A stretch of 64,000 bases of DNA from Salinicoccus albus DSM 19776 (GCF_000385175.1 NZ_ARQJ01000028.1:103902-167901), one strand, 5' to 3'; positions 27,691 to 37,146 are shown, counted from the first letter of the stretch. Numbers and translations: made by a program. Notes: generated from the sequence alone by a model not told the origin.

Positions 27691-28875
27691 TTATCTCTGT
27701 GAATGAGTTTCCATATATTCAACAGTTGCTTTTGCCAGTATTTTCGCTGCAATCAGCAGTGCTTCTTCATCAATATCGAATTCAGGGTGATGGTGTGGAT
27801 AAGGATCAACTAAATTTTTGGGGCTTGCCCCGGTGAAAAAATAGGTACCCTTCACTTCTTGCAAGTAATATGAATAGTCCTCTCCGCCCATTATCGGGTC
27901 TATTTCCTTAATTTCATCGACTCCGGGTACTGTCTCAGCCATTCTCATTACAAATTCTGTTTCTTCTTTATGGTTAACTAATACGGGATAACCTTTATCG
28001 TACGTATACTCAAAATCTGAGTTGGATAGGTGAGTCGTCCCCTCGACGATACGTTTGATCTCATCTTCCATAAAGCTTCGTGTTTCTTCGTTAAGCGTGC
28101 GTACTGTGCCGGTTAACTTTGCAGAATTTGCGATGACGTTATACGGTCCTTTGGCTTCAAATGAACAGACTGATAATACTGCTGAGTCAAGCGGATCGAC
28201 CCGGCGGCTGACAATCTGCTGCAAGTTATCGACCAGTTGGGACGCAATCAGGATGCTGTCTTTGGTGTGCTGCGGCATAGCCCCATGCCCACCTTTGCCT
28301 TTAATGATGATTTCGAAAGCATCCGCCGAAGCCTGTAAGGCGTCCGTCCGATAGTTGATTTCATGAAGCGGCGTCTGAGCCTGCAGATGGGTGCCAAAAA
28401 TTACATCGACCCCTTTCAGGCAGCCGTCCTTAATCATTGATTTTGCGCCCCCCGGCGGCAGCTCTTCGGCATGCTGATGGATAAAAACAACTGTGCCTTT
28501 CAAATTATTTTTCATTTGGTTCAGTGCTTTCGCAACGCCGAGTAAAGTTGCGGTATGTCCATCATGGCCACAGGCATGCATCACACCATCATTGACTGAC
28601 TGGAAATCCAGTCCTGTTTCTTCCTGAATGGGCAAAGCGTCAAAATCCGCACGAAGTGCAACAACAGGGCCATCCAGTTCACCTTTCAGATAAGCAACCA
28701 CTCCGTTACCACCGACACCGGTCTGTACTTGATGTCCAAGTTTTTGGTGAAAATCAGCGATGTATGCGGGTGTTTCTACCTCTTCGAAAGACAGTTCCGG
28801 GTGCTTGTGCAGATGTCTCCTGATCTCAACAATTTCATCGTAAATGGCATCTAAATCAGAAAATAATTTCTCCAT
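27691..28875 (-). CDS. M20-family amidohydrolase (N-acyl amino acid/ hippurate hydrolase type)
   Basis: 394 residues. Metal-binding residues are visible: MHACGHDGHTATLLG, HQHAEELPPGGA, MGGEDYSYYLQ, and the lid domain with GKGGHGAMPQ. This is the M20D (IAA-amino-acid hydrolase/AmhX) type, which cleaves N-acyl or amidated amino acids. Start ATG 28875 is 9 nt from AAGGGG; the ATG three codons earlier overlaps that site. First gene of the operon with the DUF3100 pair. Confidence 0.87.
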   Translation of the reverse strand: MEKLFSDLDAIYDEIVEIRRHLHKHPELSFEEVETPAYIADFHQKLGHQVQTGVGGNGVVAYLKGELDGPVVALRADFDALPIQEETGLDFQSVNDGVMHACGHDGHTATLLGVAKALNQMKNNLKGTVVFIHQHAEELPPGGAKSMIKDGCLKGVDVIFGTHLQAQTPLHEINYRTDALQASADAFEIIIKGKGGHGAMPQHTKDSILIASQLVDNLQQIVSRRVDPLDSAVLSVCSFEAKGPYNVIANSAKLTGTVRTLNEETRSFMEDEIKRIVEGTTHLSNSDFEYTYDKGYPVLVNHKEETEFVMRMAETVPGVDEIKEIDPIMGGEDYSYYLQEVKGTYFFTGASPKNLVDPYPHHHPEFDIDEEALLIAAKILAKATVEYMETHSQR

Positions 28876-28975
28876 GTCAATCATCCCCTTAATTGATTTG
28901 AAATTCTTTAAACATAGTATATATAGTAAAATGATAGTCGTCAAAATATTCTATATATTTTGTATTGTAGCAATA

Positions 28976-29008
28976 AAAAACACCTCAGAAATTGGATTGA
29001 GGTGTTAA
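28976..29008 (-). terminator. Terminator downstream of the BCCT gene
   Basis: On the minus strand AACACCTCA-N10-TGAGGTGTT followed by TTTTATTG; placed ~100 nt beyond the stop of the transporter gene. Confidence 0.75.
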
Positions 29009-29105
29009 AGATTCCCTTTTATATAAACGGAGGGATTTTATATTCAGTTCAGCAAACGAATAGACTAAGGTAATGGCTCCCTGAGAACAGGGGAGTGATT
29101 AAATA

Positions 29106-30692
29106 TTATTCCGGATATACTGCTTCCTGCGATTCGGTACTGTTTGATTCTCCCGTGCTTTTAACTGTAATATTCTGTTCTTCAGCAAGTACTCTGCAAA
29201 CTTTAGGTGCCGACCAGAATGTGGTCATCATTAAGAATGCCACGGGCAATGCTGTGACGACGATGAAAGATTGCAGCGTGCTAATGCTGCCTTCACCGAT
29301 GTTTAACAGTAAAATCGCGACGCCGCCCATAACGAGTGCCCAGAATACGCGCATCGTTGCGGACGGGTTGCCTTCACCGGTAATTGCCATTGAAATGGAT
29401 AATGCCATAGAGTCAACAGTAGTGAGTACAAATACAATAGTAGCCACCATGAATAAGGCGCCCAGCACTGTGCTCATCGGCAGTTGTTCTGTAGTTGCAA
29501 TCATCGCAGCCTGCACACCGCTGGCGTTGAGTTCTGATGAGATGACGCCAGGATTTAACAGTTCTTCAAATATGCTTGTGCCGCCCAGAACAGTAAACCA
29601 GAATGCAGTTACAATGGGTGCGATAATTGCGACTGCAACGACAATCTCACGGATTGTGCGGCCTCTGGACACCCGGGCGACCATGATCCCCATCATTGGC
29701 GCATAGCCGATGAACCATGCAAAGAAAAATACTGTCCATGCGCCGAGCCATTCTTCATCTCCCCGATGTGTATTCATCGTGAAGAAGTTTTGGACATATA
29801 CCCCGAATGACTCGATGAAATGATTGAAGATGAACATGGCCGGTCCAATAATTAATACGAGCAATACCAGGCCGATGGACAAGATGATATTGTATGTGCT
29901 GAGCAGCTGAATCCCTTTATATACGCCGGTGGCAGCAGATACTGCAGCAATAATAACCACTACAGCAATAATAATTGCTTGAACAAAGAATGTATCGTCT
30001 GTGCCGAACAATGTATTAAAGCCATACCCTGCCTGCAGACCGAGAAAGCCGATGGGTCCAATTGTTCCGGCAGCGACAGCGATAATGGCAAATGAATCGA
30101 TCAGTGTACCGAGTACACTTTTTCTTGCCAGTCTGTTGCCAAAGAATGGGTAAAGCAAGGACCTTGGTTTCAGCGGTGCGCCTCTGTGATAGTGGGCATA
30201 CATTAAAACAATCGTGCCTAAAGTGCCAAGAATCGTCCAGGCCAGAAAGCCCCAGTCAACAAAACTTGTGGCCAGTGCGGGTACGACCGCTTCAGCCGTT
30301 CCCGCTTCTATCCCTTCACCACTGAAATGCGGAGGAACCTCCAAAAAGTGGCTGATCGGTTCTGCGGATGCCCAAAATATGCCGCCGCCGGCAAGTAAAG
30401 TACACATAATGACTGAAATCCACCTGAAAGTGCTGAGCTCTGGTGTATTCATTTTACCCAGCCGAATTTTCCCGTATTTTGAAAAGCCTAATACAAGTGC
30501 TATCAGGAAAGTGACAAGTGCTATGATTTGATACAGGCCGCCGAAGTATGTGGCAGAGAAATCAAACAGCTGAGTCACAATGTTGTTCACAAATTCTTGG
30601 TTGATGACACCGCCAACGATAAATAACAGTAATATGCCGCCGCTGATGATGAACACGGTCCAATCGACATTTTGTTTCTCTTGATTTTTCAA
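29106..30692 (-). CDS. BCCT-family betaine/carnitine/choline transporter
   Basis: 528 residues, 12 membrane helices. BCCT hallmarks: WASAEPISHFLEVPP and the aromatic box region FFAWFIGYAPMMGIMVARVSRGRTIREIV. Imports a trimethylammonium osmolyte with Na+ or H+. Start is the TTG at 30692 (KNQEKQNVDW) about 5 nt from GAAGGG; no in-frame ATG lies close by. Monocistronic. It is one of two BCCT proteins in this window and less AT-rich than the other; an osmoprotectant role is likely. Confidence 0.88.
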   Translation of the reverse strand: MKNQEKQNVDWTVFIISGGILLLFIVGGVINQEFVNNIVTQLFDFSATYFGGLYQIIALVTFLIALVLGFSKYGKIRLGKMNTPELSTFRWISVIMCTLLAGGGIFWASAEPISHFLEVPPHFSGEGIEAGTAEAVVPALATSFVDWGFLAWTILGTLGTIVLMYAHYHRGAPLKPRSLLYPFFGNRLARKSVLGTLIDSFAIIAVAAGTIGPIGFLGLQAGYGFNTLFGTDDTFFVQAIIIAVVVIIAAVSAATGVYKGIQLLSTYNIILSIGLVLLVLIIGPAMFIFNHFIESFGVYVQNFFTMNTHRGDEEWLGAWTVFFFAWFIGYAPMMGIMVARVSRGRTIREIVVAVAIIAPIVTAFWFTVLGGTSIFEELLNPGVISSELNASGVQAAMIATTEQLPMSTVLGALFMVATIVFVLTTVDSMALSISMAITGEGNPSATMRVFWALVMGGVAILLLNIGEGSISTLQSFIVVTALPVAFLMMTTFWSAPKVCRVLAEEQNITVKSTGESNSTESQEAVYPE

Positions 30693-30973
30693 ATGATCCC
30701 TTCTTTTTCTTAAAGTAGTGTTCCTATGATATCTTTTATTTTTATATTGATATAGAATACGTTATCTCAAAAAACAAACAGACCTTTAATAATATTAGAT
30801 GCGGGTCTTTCAGTCAATGGGGGGAGATGAAATTAAGGCAGGAATGATACTGCGGGATTGTATAATAATTTTGTGTGAATGAATATGTAGAAAAAGGGAG
30901 CGCTTTTCTTGTAGAATCAAGTTATCGTACCCAATTTTGGGGAAAGAAGTCTTCCTGGTAATGATCTACCAGT

Positions 30974-31010
30974 ACAGGTTCGAAAACTCCCTGTATAAAA
31001 AACTAAGGAG
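30974..31010 (+). ncRNA. preQ1-I riboswitch
   Basis: Matches the preQ1-I aptamer: P1 stem CAGG/CCTG (30975-30978 and 30989-30992), loop GTTCGAAAACTC between them, then the A-rich tail ATAAAAAACTAAGGAG whose CTAAGGAG end is both pseudoknot strand and Shine-Dalgarno sequence. Binding of prequeuosine-1 should hide the ribosome-binding site of queT and block translation. The rest of 30693-30973 holds no gene; a GGGAGCGCTTTTC sequence near 30896 is only weakly cre-like. Confidence 0.9.
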
Positions 31011-31019
31011 CTTGATAGT

Positions 31020-31475
31020 ATCAATAATAAAATAATGATTTACAATGCAGTGCTCGCTGCAGTTTACGTTGCGACGACAGTAATTAACCCCATCGGGACG
31101 ATGGCAATTCAGCTGCGGATCAGCGAGATGCTGGCAGTGATTCCATTCTTCAACCGGCAGTACATTCCCGGTATGATCTTGGGACTTGCGATTGCCAACA
31201 TGTTCTCAGGTTTAGGTTTAATCGATGTAGCGGTGGGAGTCGGTATTGCAGCAATCGCTTATACAATCAGCTATTTCGTCAAAAATATATGGTTGAACGT
31301 CATTCAGTACAGTCTGTTATGCGGGATCTTTGTTGGACTGATGTTATGGCTGGTACTCGGCATTCCATTCTGGTTCAACTTCATCAGCATATTAATTTCA
31401 ACACTGATTACGACATCTCTTGGAGCGTGGCTGTTTACTAAGATTGCCCACAGAGTGCTGCCGGAAGTGAAATAA
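31020..31475 (+). CDS. queT: QueT queuosine-precursor transporter (AUC start)
   Basis: ~151 residues, five or six membrane helices, QueT family (AVLAAVYVATTVINPIG... and QLRISEMLAVIPFF). Imports preQ1/preQ0 for queuosine, consistent with the riboswitch in its leader. Start: the riboswitch SD AAGGAG (31005-31010) is 9 nt before an in-frame ATC at 31020 and 24 nt before the first ATG at 31035. The ATC start gives the usual short polar N-terminus before the first helix (NNKIMIYNA), so AUC initiation is inferred. Confidence 0.85.
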   Translation: MNNKIMIYNAVLAAVYVATTVINPIGTMAIQLRISEMLAVIPFFNRQYIPGMILGLAIANMFSGLGLIDVAVGVGIAAIAYTISYFVKNIWLNVIQYSLLCGIFVGLMLWLVLGIPFWFNFISILISTLITTSLGAWLFTKIAHRVLPEVK

Positions 31476-31533
31476 AAGGAAACGTGCGATATTTGCATGT
31501 TTTCTGATTAATCATTCAGCTGGAGGTGATGTC

Positions 31534-33021
31534 GTGAGAGTTGTTACAGGCGATGAGATGAAACAGATTGATGCGTACACGATGAATGAAATCGGTCTTT
31601 CCGGTGTGATGCTGATGGAAAATGCGGGGCAGGCGGCTGCCCGACGCATAATGGACCATTATCCCAATGAAACATTAAGTGTGCTGATTGGCAGCGGGAA
31701 TAATGGCGGGGATGGTTTTGTCATTGCTCGTATGCTGAAAGAGAACGGTTTCGATGTTAAGGTGCTTGTTATTCCGGATGAAGAGAGAATTTCCGGAGAT
31801 GCTCGATATCATAAAAACGTGTATAAAAAATGCGGGCATACTTATGAACAATATGATAAAGATTCAGATATTGAAGCGGATGTCATCATCGATACGATGC
31901 TCGGTACAGGGGTAAAAGGGGAGATCAGGGCCCCCTATAATGAGATATTCAGTACATTGAATCATACGTCTGCGACCGTCGTATCGGTGGATCTGCCCAG
32001 CGGTGTACCCGCAGAGACAGGGACGGTGCCTAAAGGGGCATTAAAAGCAGATCGCACGATCATCATTGAACTGCCCAAGTTAAGTTATTATAGTTATCCA
32101 GCCAGGGAATATTACGGCAGGGCAGAGGTGGCCGGTATCGGCATTCCGGCGCAGGCTGTTGAGTCAGCGGTACGTTCAGATGTCAGCGTATGGACCTTCA
32201 ATGATACACGGGAAAATTGGAAACGCAGAGCGCCGGATTCTCATAAAGGCACGCACGGTAAAGCCGGAATCATCGCTGGCAGTACGGATATGCCCGGTGC
32301 AGCCGTTTTAACGTCAATGGCTGCTGTAAAAAGCGGTGCCGGTCTGACAGCTGTGAATACGCCGCCTGAGAATTTTCCAATCGTAGCCGGCCATACGCCG
32401 GAGGCAACGTTTTATAAGCGGCACGAGGATTTGGAGGACTTTACCAGTCAGAAAGATGTGATCGCTTTCGGGCCCGGAATGGGGGTGCATGAGGAAACTG
32501 AGAAAACTTTGGAATACCTCATTGAAAATTTTGATGGGACACTGGTCGTCGATGCCGACGGACTAACCGGATTCAGTCATTTGAAAGGTAAGGTTAAGGC
32601 AAGGACATCTCCCTTGATTATCACCCCGCATCCGGGAGAAATGGCAAAATTGATGGATGATACAGTGGCCTCGGTCAACCAGAACCGTTTTGAAATTGCA
32701 CAGGATGTGGCCAGAGAATATGGTATCTATGTCGTGTTAAAGGGAGCTTTCACATTGACTGCAGCTCCATCCGGGAAAATCTGGATCAATGATACCGGCA
32801 ACCCGGGGCTTGCCAAAGGCGGAAGCGGAGACGTACTGACAGGTATGATCACTGCATTTGCCTGCAGATATGAAAGTATCGGGCATGCTGTCTCAAGTGC
32901 AGTATTCATGCATGGGTTTACCGCTGAATACGTTCACCGGCAAAGTGCTGGCATCGATACGATCAGCGCTTCCGATATTGCCGATCATCTTAAATATACA
33001 TTTAAAATTGTTGAAGGATAA
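31534..33021 (+). CDS. nnr: Bifunctional NAD(P)HX epimerase / ADP-dependent NAD(P)HX dehydratase
   Basis: 495 residues: N-terminal YjeF_N epimerase (~1-210; NNGGDGFVIARML, IDTMLGTG) and C-terminal carbohydrate-kinase-like dehydratase (~225-495; HKGTHGKAGIIAGS, PGMGVHEET, DADGLT, TPHPGEMAKL, LAKGGSGDVLTGMI). Repairs hydrated NADH and NADPH. GTG start with TGGAGGTG 6 nt upstream. Housekeeping gene, likely co-transcribed with queT or from its own promoter, ending at a strong hairpin. Confidence 0.93.
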   Translation: MRVVTGDEMKQIDAYTMNEIGLSGVMLMENAGQAAARRIMDHYPNETLSVLIGSGNNGGDGFVIARMLKENGFDVKVLVIPDEERISGDARYHKNVYKKCGHTYEQYDKDSDIEADVIIDTMLGTGVKGEIRAPYNEIFSTLNHTSATVVSVDLPSGVPAETGTVPKGALKADRTIIIELPKLSYYSYPAREYYGRAEVAGIGIPAQAVESAVRSDVSVWTFNDTRENWKRRAPDSHKGTHGKAGIIAGSTDMPGAAVLTSMAAVKSGAGLTAVNTPPENFPIVAGHTPEATFYKRHEDLEDFTSQKDVIAFGPGMGVHEETEKTLEYLIENFDGTLVVDADGLTGFSHLKGKVKARTSPLIITPHPGEMAKLMDDTVASVNQNRFEIAQDVAREYGIYVVLKGAFTLTAAPSGKIWINDTGNPGLAKGGSGDVLTGMITAFACRYESIGHAVSSAVFMHGFTAEYVHRQSAGIDTISASDIADHLKYTFKIVEG

Positions 33022-33050
33022 GGAAAGCGCTGCGTCCGCAGCGCTTTCCT
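33021..33050. terminator. Bidirectional terminator after nnr
   Basis: 13-bp stem AGGAAAGCGCTGCG / CGCAGCGCTTTCCT with a two-base loop, followed by TTATCTTATT; lies between convergent genes. Confidence 0.85.
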
Positions 33051-33055
33051 TTATC

Positions 33056-33901
33056 TTATTCATTGATTTCAGACCACGTGCTGAGCAGTCCATCAACAAT
33101 ACGATCGATAATATAATCATTCGTATCGTATTTAGTATGGGAAAAGGGATTCCAGCTGGTCAGCAGTCCGCCGGCGTTCACTTCAATGTCTTTAGTTACG
33201 GCTTTTTGGTAGTTGGAATTCAACTCTTTTAGAGGGTATGCAAGGATATCATTTTTATCATAAAAATTGAGCCATTCCCCGCCAAGGTTTGGGTAATGTT
33301 GGTGTACAGAAGGGGCTGGGACATTAATGGGTTCGCCAAAATTGTTAAACCGCAGTGACCATAAAGCAAGCGGGCTGCCTAAAGTGTAGAATAAGTTCAG
33401 TGTTTCTCCTTTTTCCAATGGAGTGTCTTCGATGTATCGTTCTGTACGCTTACCGATGTTTCTCTGTTTTTTCTGCAAATCATAAAAATAATTAGTGGCC
33501 ACGACTGAACCAAGACTTTCGCTGATCACACATAAAGGCGCATGTGGTCCGGCTTTTTCCCGGAGAAGGCTTAGGTTCTGAGATAAAAGCGCGTGTACTT
33601 TGTCATAATTTTGACCGTTCAATGCCGGAGCGGGCTGATATGCGACAGTATCAGCCAGAAACTCAACGACAAATCGGCGCAGAAATTCATAGTTCAGATC
33701 TCCGCCAGTCTGCACTTTCTCCCATAGTTTTTCCTGTCCTGATTCGAATATTTCTGACCAGAATATCGGTTGAAACACGATATTTTCTTTATTCACCTGC
33801 TGGCCGAAACCTTCTGAGATCTTTTCGATCATTTCTTCCGCAAAATTTTCCTCGGGCGTTCCAGCGCCGTGAAGTATCGCAACAGCAATTTTTTGTACCA
33901 C
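33056..33901 (-). CDS. Alpha/beta-hydrolase-like protein
   Basis: ~281 residues. Begins VQKIAVAILHGAGTPEENF, an oxyanion-type HG motif after strand 1; a nucleophile-elbow-like VISESLGSVVATNYF gives Ser in S-x-S-x-G rather than the classic G-x-S-x-G. The later YTLGSPLALWSLR and FYDKNDILAYPL (possible Asp) resemble lipase-like hydrolases. Start GTG 33901 with AAAGGG at 8 nt. Substrate unknown. Ends near the shared terminator and is 24 nt upstream-separated from the ammonia-lyase gene's stop. Confidence 0.65.
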   Translation of the reverse strand: MVQKIAVAILHGAGTPEENFAEEMIEKISEGFGQQVNKENIVFQPIFWSEIFESGQEKLWEKVQTGGDLNYEFLRRFVVEFLADTVAYQPAPALNGQNYDKVHALLSQNLSLLREKAGPHAPLCVISESLGSVVATNYFYDLQKKQRNIGKRTERYIEDTPLEKGETLNLFYTLGSPLALWSLRFNNFGEPINVPAPSVHQHYPNLGGEWLNFYDKNDILAYPLKELNSNYQKAVTKDIEVNAGGLLTSWNPFSHTKYDTNDYIIDRIVDGLLSTWSEINE

Positions 33902-33924
33902 ATGCCTCACCCTTTAGTATGATA

Positions 33925-35454
33925 TTAAACACTCAAAGTCCCAACTTTACTTTCTGTATGGTTAACAATCATCTCATTTTTTATCATTCTTTCCATTTTT
34001 TCAATGTCATTATATAAAATCCTGTCGTCGCTTAGTTTAGGTACATGCGCCCGAACAGTTTCGTAAATATAGTCCAGGCTGCTGCTTGTTTTTAATGGTT
34101 TTAAAAAGTCTAGACCTTGGCAGCCACACATTAATTCTATTCCCAAAACTCTTTGAGTGTTAATAATTACATTCAACAATTTTAAAGCGGAAGAGGTCCC
34201 CATACTTATGTGATCTTCTTGACCTGCAGCGGTTGGGATTGAATCTACAACAGCTGGCTGGGCATAGCGTTTATTATCGGAAACTAAAGTCGCTGCAACA
34301 TACTGCGGAATCATATATCCCGAATTGATCCCACTGTTCTCAACCAAAAATGGTGGTAATTCGCTATGCTCCGTAGATAATAAACGAAAAATCCTTCTTT
34401 CGGAGATATTGGCTATTTCGGATAAAGCTATTGTCAAAAAATCCAAACTCATAGCTATAGATTCTCCATGACAATTAGCAGACGAGATAGATTCATTATC
34501 TGCGGGGAAAATTAATGGGTTATCAGTAGATGAATTCATTTCAGTTTCTACAAGCTGTTTTACAAAATTGAGCGTATCTTTACAAGCACCGTGAACCTGT
34601 GGAACAGCCCTAATACTTAAGGCATCCTGAGTTCTAAAATCTTTATATTTTTCTGCAATCTCACTGCCGGAGATTAATGTATTTAAATTAGATAATGTTG
34701 ATTTAACTCCTTGATGAGGTTTTACATTACCAACTTTTTTATCAAATGCATAACGGGTTCCCTTTAGTGCCTCGAAACTAATCGCAGAAACAACATCAGA
34801 CGTCTTCAATATATTTATAGCGTCATATACACCAATGGCACCAATAGCAGTCATATCAACTGTACCGTTAATTAAGGATAACCCTTCTTTTTCATGCAGG
34901 GAGAGGGGGGTCAGGCCCCCTTTTCTTAAAGCTGTTTCACCATCTAAAAGTTCGCCCTGAAAATAAGCTTCTCCTTCACCGATCAACACCAAAGCTATAT
35001 GAGATTGATAAATTAAATAGCCTGGTGATCCCTCCCTGGGAACTTTGGGTACGATATCAAGATTGATAAGGTTAACCAAAGCTTCGACTGTTTCTAACCT
35101 GATACCTGAATATCCAGAAGATAAATTCTTTATCATCATCACCATTACAGCTTTAACCAATTCTTTTTCTAATGGGTTGCCGACGCCACTGGCATGGCTA
35201 TAAAGTAAATTGTTTTGTAAGTGCTTTGATTTCTCCGCTTTCACTTTGGTTGTACTATTATCTCCTACTCCTGTAGTAATTCCGTAAACGGTCTTTTCCT
35301 CAAATAGAAAACTTTCTACTACATCTCTGGAGCGTTGTATAATATCTTTGGATTCATTTGATATAATTAAAGGAGTATCAAACCTGGCTATAGACACTAA
35401 TTCATCAATGGATAACTCTTTTTGAGATATTACTACTGGTTCTTTTGGTATCAT
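33925..35454 (-). CDS. Histidine/aromatic ammonia-lyase homologue lacking the MIO tripeptide; candidate ergothionase
   Basis: 509 residues, clear HAL/PAL fold: VYGITTGVG (catalytic Tyr ~57), EGLSLINGT, RTQDALSIRAVPQVHG (substrate-binding Arg), NSSTDNPLIF. Canonical enzymes have GSVGASGDLAPLAH, whose Ala-Ser-Gly cyclises to the MIO electrophile. Here the site (residues ~142-151) reads GSPGYLIYQS, three residues short with ASG gone, so MIO cannot form. Family members known to work without MIO are ergothionases, which eliminate the better leaving group trimethylamine from ergothioneine. The BCCT gene 50 nt upstream supports a trimethylammonium substrate. Histidase activity is unlikely. Thiourocanate hydratase is not in the window. 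Start ATG 35454 with GGAGTG. Confidence 0.8.
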   Translation of the reverse strand: MIPKEPVVISQKELSIDELVSIARFDTPLIISNESKDIIQRSRDVVESFLFEEKTVYGITTGVGDNSTTKVKAEKSKHLQNNLLYSHASGVGNPLEKELVKAVMVMMIKNLSSGYSGIRLETVEALVNLINLDIVPKVPREGSPGYLIYQSHIALVLIGEGEAYFQGELLDGETALRKGGLTPLSLHEKEGLSLINGTVDMTAIGAIGVYDAINILKTSDVVSAISFEALKGTRYAFDKKVGNVKPHQGVKSTLSNLNTLISGSEIAEKYKDFRTQDALSIRAVPQVHGACKDTLNFVKQLVETEMNSSTDNPLIFPADNESISSANCHGESIAMSLDFLTIALSEIANISERRIFRLLSTEHSELPPFLVENSGINSGYMIPQYVAATLVSDNKRYAQPAVVDSIPTAAGQEDHISMGTSSALKLLNVIINTQRVLGIELMCGCQGLDFLKPLKTSSSLDYIYETVRAHVPKLSDDRILYNDIEKMERMIKNEMIVNHTESKVGTLSV

Positions 35455-35504
35455 TACCATCACTCCGATCAAAATATTTCTGAATTTCGCTGACTGATTA
35501 GCAA

Positions 35505-37070
35505 CTAATTGTCTTCTTCTTTATATACGTCCTCATGATTTCCATCGCTATTTAAAATGGATTTAATAGTAGATAATGTTTGGATCATTATAAAGAACAG
35601 TGCTGGTACTCCTGCAATGGTGGCCATTTGCTTAACCGCATCAATGCCTGTTATTTCTCCACCGGTACCAGAAGTAACAGTTAAAATGGCCATCATTCCC
35701 ATAATGACTCCCCAGAATACTTTTACCCTTGCCGGTGGTTCAGGATCTTTCAGTGTATTCCCGTTCGTTGTCAATGAAGACATGGTTGTTGTTAATGAAT
35801 CTGCCAGTGTTGTAAATGATAGATAAATTGCTACTAGAATGATTAAACCAATGAAAGTCGAAAACGGAAGCTCTCCAAGAAAGGCGAAAAGTGACAATTG
35901 CAGTCCTTCTGACTGATCATTAATAATATTCCATAGTTGGCCGCCGCTATTCCAATCAAAGAACATTGCAGACCCGCCAAAAACCCAAAACCAGAAAGCG
36001 CCGAAGCCGGCTGGAAGAAGTAAATTTAATATGACGAATTGTCTGAGTGTCCTGCCGTAGGATAATCTTGCAAGGAACATCCCAATGAGTGGAGCATTGG
36101 CTCCCCACAAAGCCCATTCGAAAATAGGCCATTCTTTGGACCAATTGGATTGTTCCATCGGACTCAGCCACAAGTGAAAATTGGCCATATTACTTAGATA
36201 GTTTCCTGTGCCCTGAGCACCTATATTTAAAATATAAGCTGTTGGTCCGGCTATAAAGACGAAGAGTAAAAGAAATATGAATATTTTGGCGTTATTGTCA
36301 GCAAGAAACCTGATTCCTTTTTGTAGTCCCGTATAACTGGAGACAATGTAAGTTATAGTTATCGCCAGCGCCAAGACAGACCATAGCACTGGTCCATCGT
36401 CTATTGGTGTATAGTATGCGATGCCACTGCTTATTTGTAATACACCTTCTGCCAATATTGCTGACATAGCGCCGGCGATGGCAAACATACATATATTGTC
36501 GACAACTGTTCCCGTCGCCCCCAGTGCTCTTTTTCCTATCAGTGGATAGAGTGTAGAACTTACATTGTATGGAAGTTTAAGGTTATAATGAGCATGTGCT
36601 ACAGCAATCCCACAAATAACATATAGAGAATAAGGAGCGAGTGTCCATTGCATCATTACTGCTGACATCGAAAAAGTAGCAGCTGCTTCAGAAGAAGGTT
36701 CGATTCCCAGAACTTCTGGAGGGTTCATAAAGTGAGTGAGCGGTTCAGCTGTGCCCCAGAATAGTAATCCTGTTCCAATACCGCCTGTAAGAGATATTGC
36801 AAACCATTCCCATTTCTTAACTGTAGGTTTTGCATGTTCGCCTCCAAATTTAATATTCCCATATTTTGAAAATCCTAGAAACAAACAGATGAAAATCAGT
36901 ACAAAAACAATCAGGCTGAATAACCATCCAAAGTTATTAAAACTAAAGTTTACGAGGGCTGTTTGTAAGTTGTAAAAACTTGTTGGCATTACAATACCGA
37001 TTATAACCGTTCCAATCAGCAATATCGCCATCGGTAAAAAGACACCCCAACGAATTGTTTTTTTATTCAT
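35505..37070 (-). CDS. BCCT-family trimethylammonium-compound transporter
   Basis: 521 residues, 12 membrane helices, with GGIGTGLLFWGTAEPLTHFMNPP and FEWALWGANAPLIGMFLARLSYGRTLR, the BCCT signature regions. AT-rich, and only distantly similar to the other BCCT protein in this window, so probably a different substrate. It heads a two-gene operon with the MIO-less ammonia-lyase, suggesting it imports that enzyme's substrate (ergothioneine or a similar betaine). Start ATG 37070 with GGGG ~10 nt upstream. Confidence 0.87.
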   Translation of the reverse strand: MNKKTIRWGVFLPMAILLIGTVIIGIVMPTSFYNLQTALVNFSFNNFGWLFSLIVFVLIFICLFLGFSKYGNIKFGGEHAKPTVKKWEWFAISLTGGIGTGLLFWGTAEPLTHFMNPPEVLGIEPSSEAAATFSMSAVMMQWTLAPYSLYVICGIAVAHAHYNLKLPYNVSSTLYPLIGKRALGATGTVVDNICMFAIAGAMSAILAEGVLQISSGIAYYTPIDDGPVLWSVLALAITITYIVSSYTGLQKGIRFLADNNAKIFIFLLLFVFIAGPTAYILNIGAQGTGNYLSNMANFHLWLSPMEQSNWSKEWPIFEWALWGANAPLIGMFLARLSYGRTLRQFVILNLLLPAGFGAFWFWVFGGSAMFFDWNSGGQLWNIINDQSEGLQLSLFAFLGELPFSTFIGLIILVAIYLSFTTLADSLTTTMSSLTTNGNTLKDPEPPARVKVFWGVIMGMMAILTVTSGTGGEITGIDAVKQMATIAGVPALFFIMIQTLSTIKSILNSDGNHEDVYKEEDN

Positions 37071-37146
37071 TTTAATCAATCCCCAATGTTGTAATGTATT
37101 GTTCGACCTATTCGTGCAGTATGATTTTTCCGCATTATTTAAATAT

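Noticed and set aside
29095..29706. 203-codon open frame on the plus strand
   Set aside because: Antisense to the BCCT transporter gene, which has clear family motifs; the frame lacks a ribosome-binding site and any recognised domain.
30890..30912. cre-like GGGAGCGCTTTTC before queT
   Set aside because: Only the AGCG core fits the consensus; the riboswitch explains regulation of queT.
33925..35454. Histidine ammonia-lyase (hutH)
   Set aside because: The Ala-Ser-Gly needed for the MIO group is missing, so classic histidase activity is unlikely although the fold is the same.
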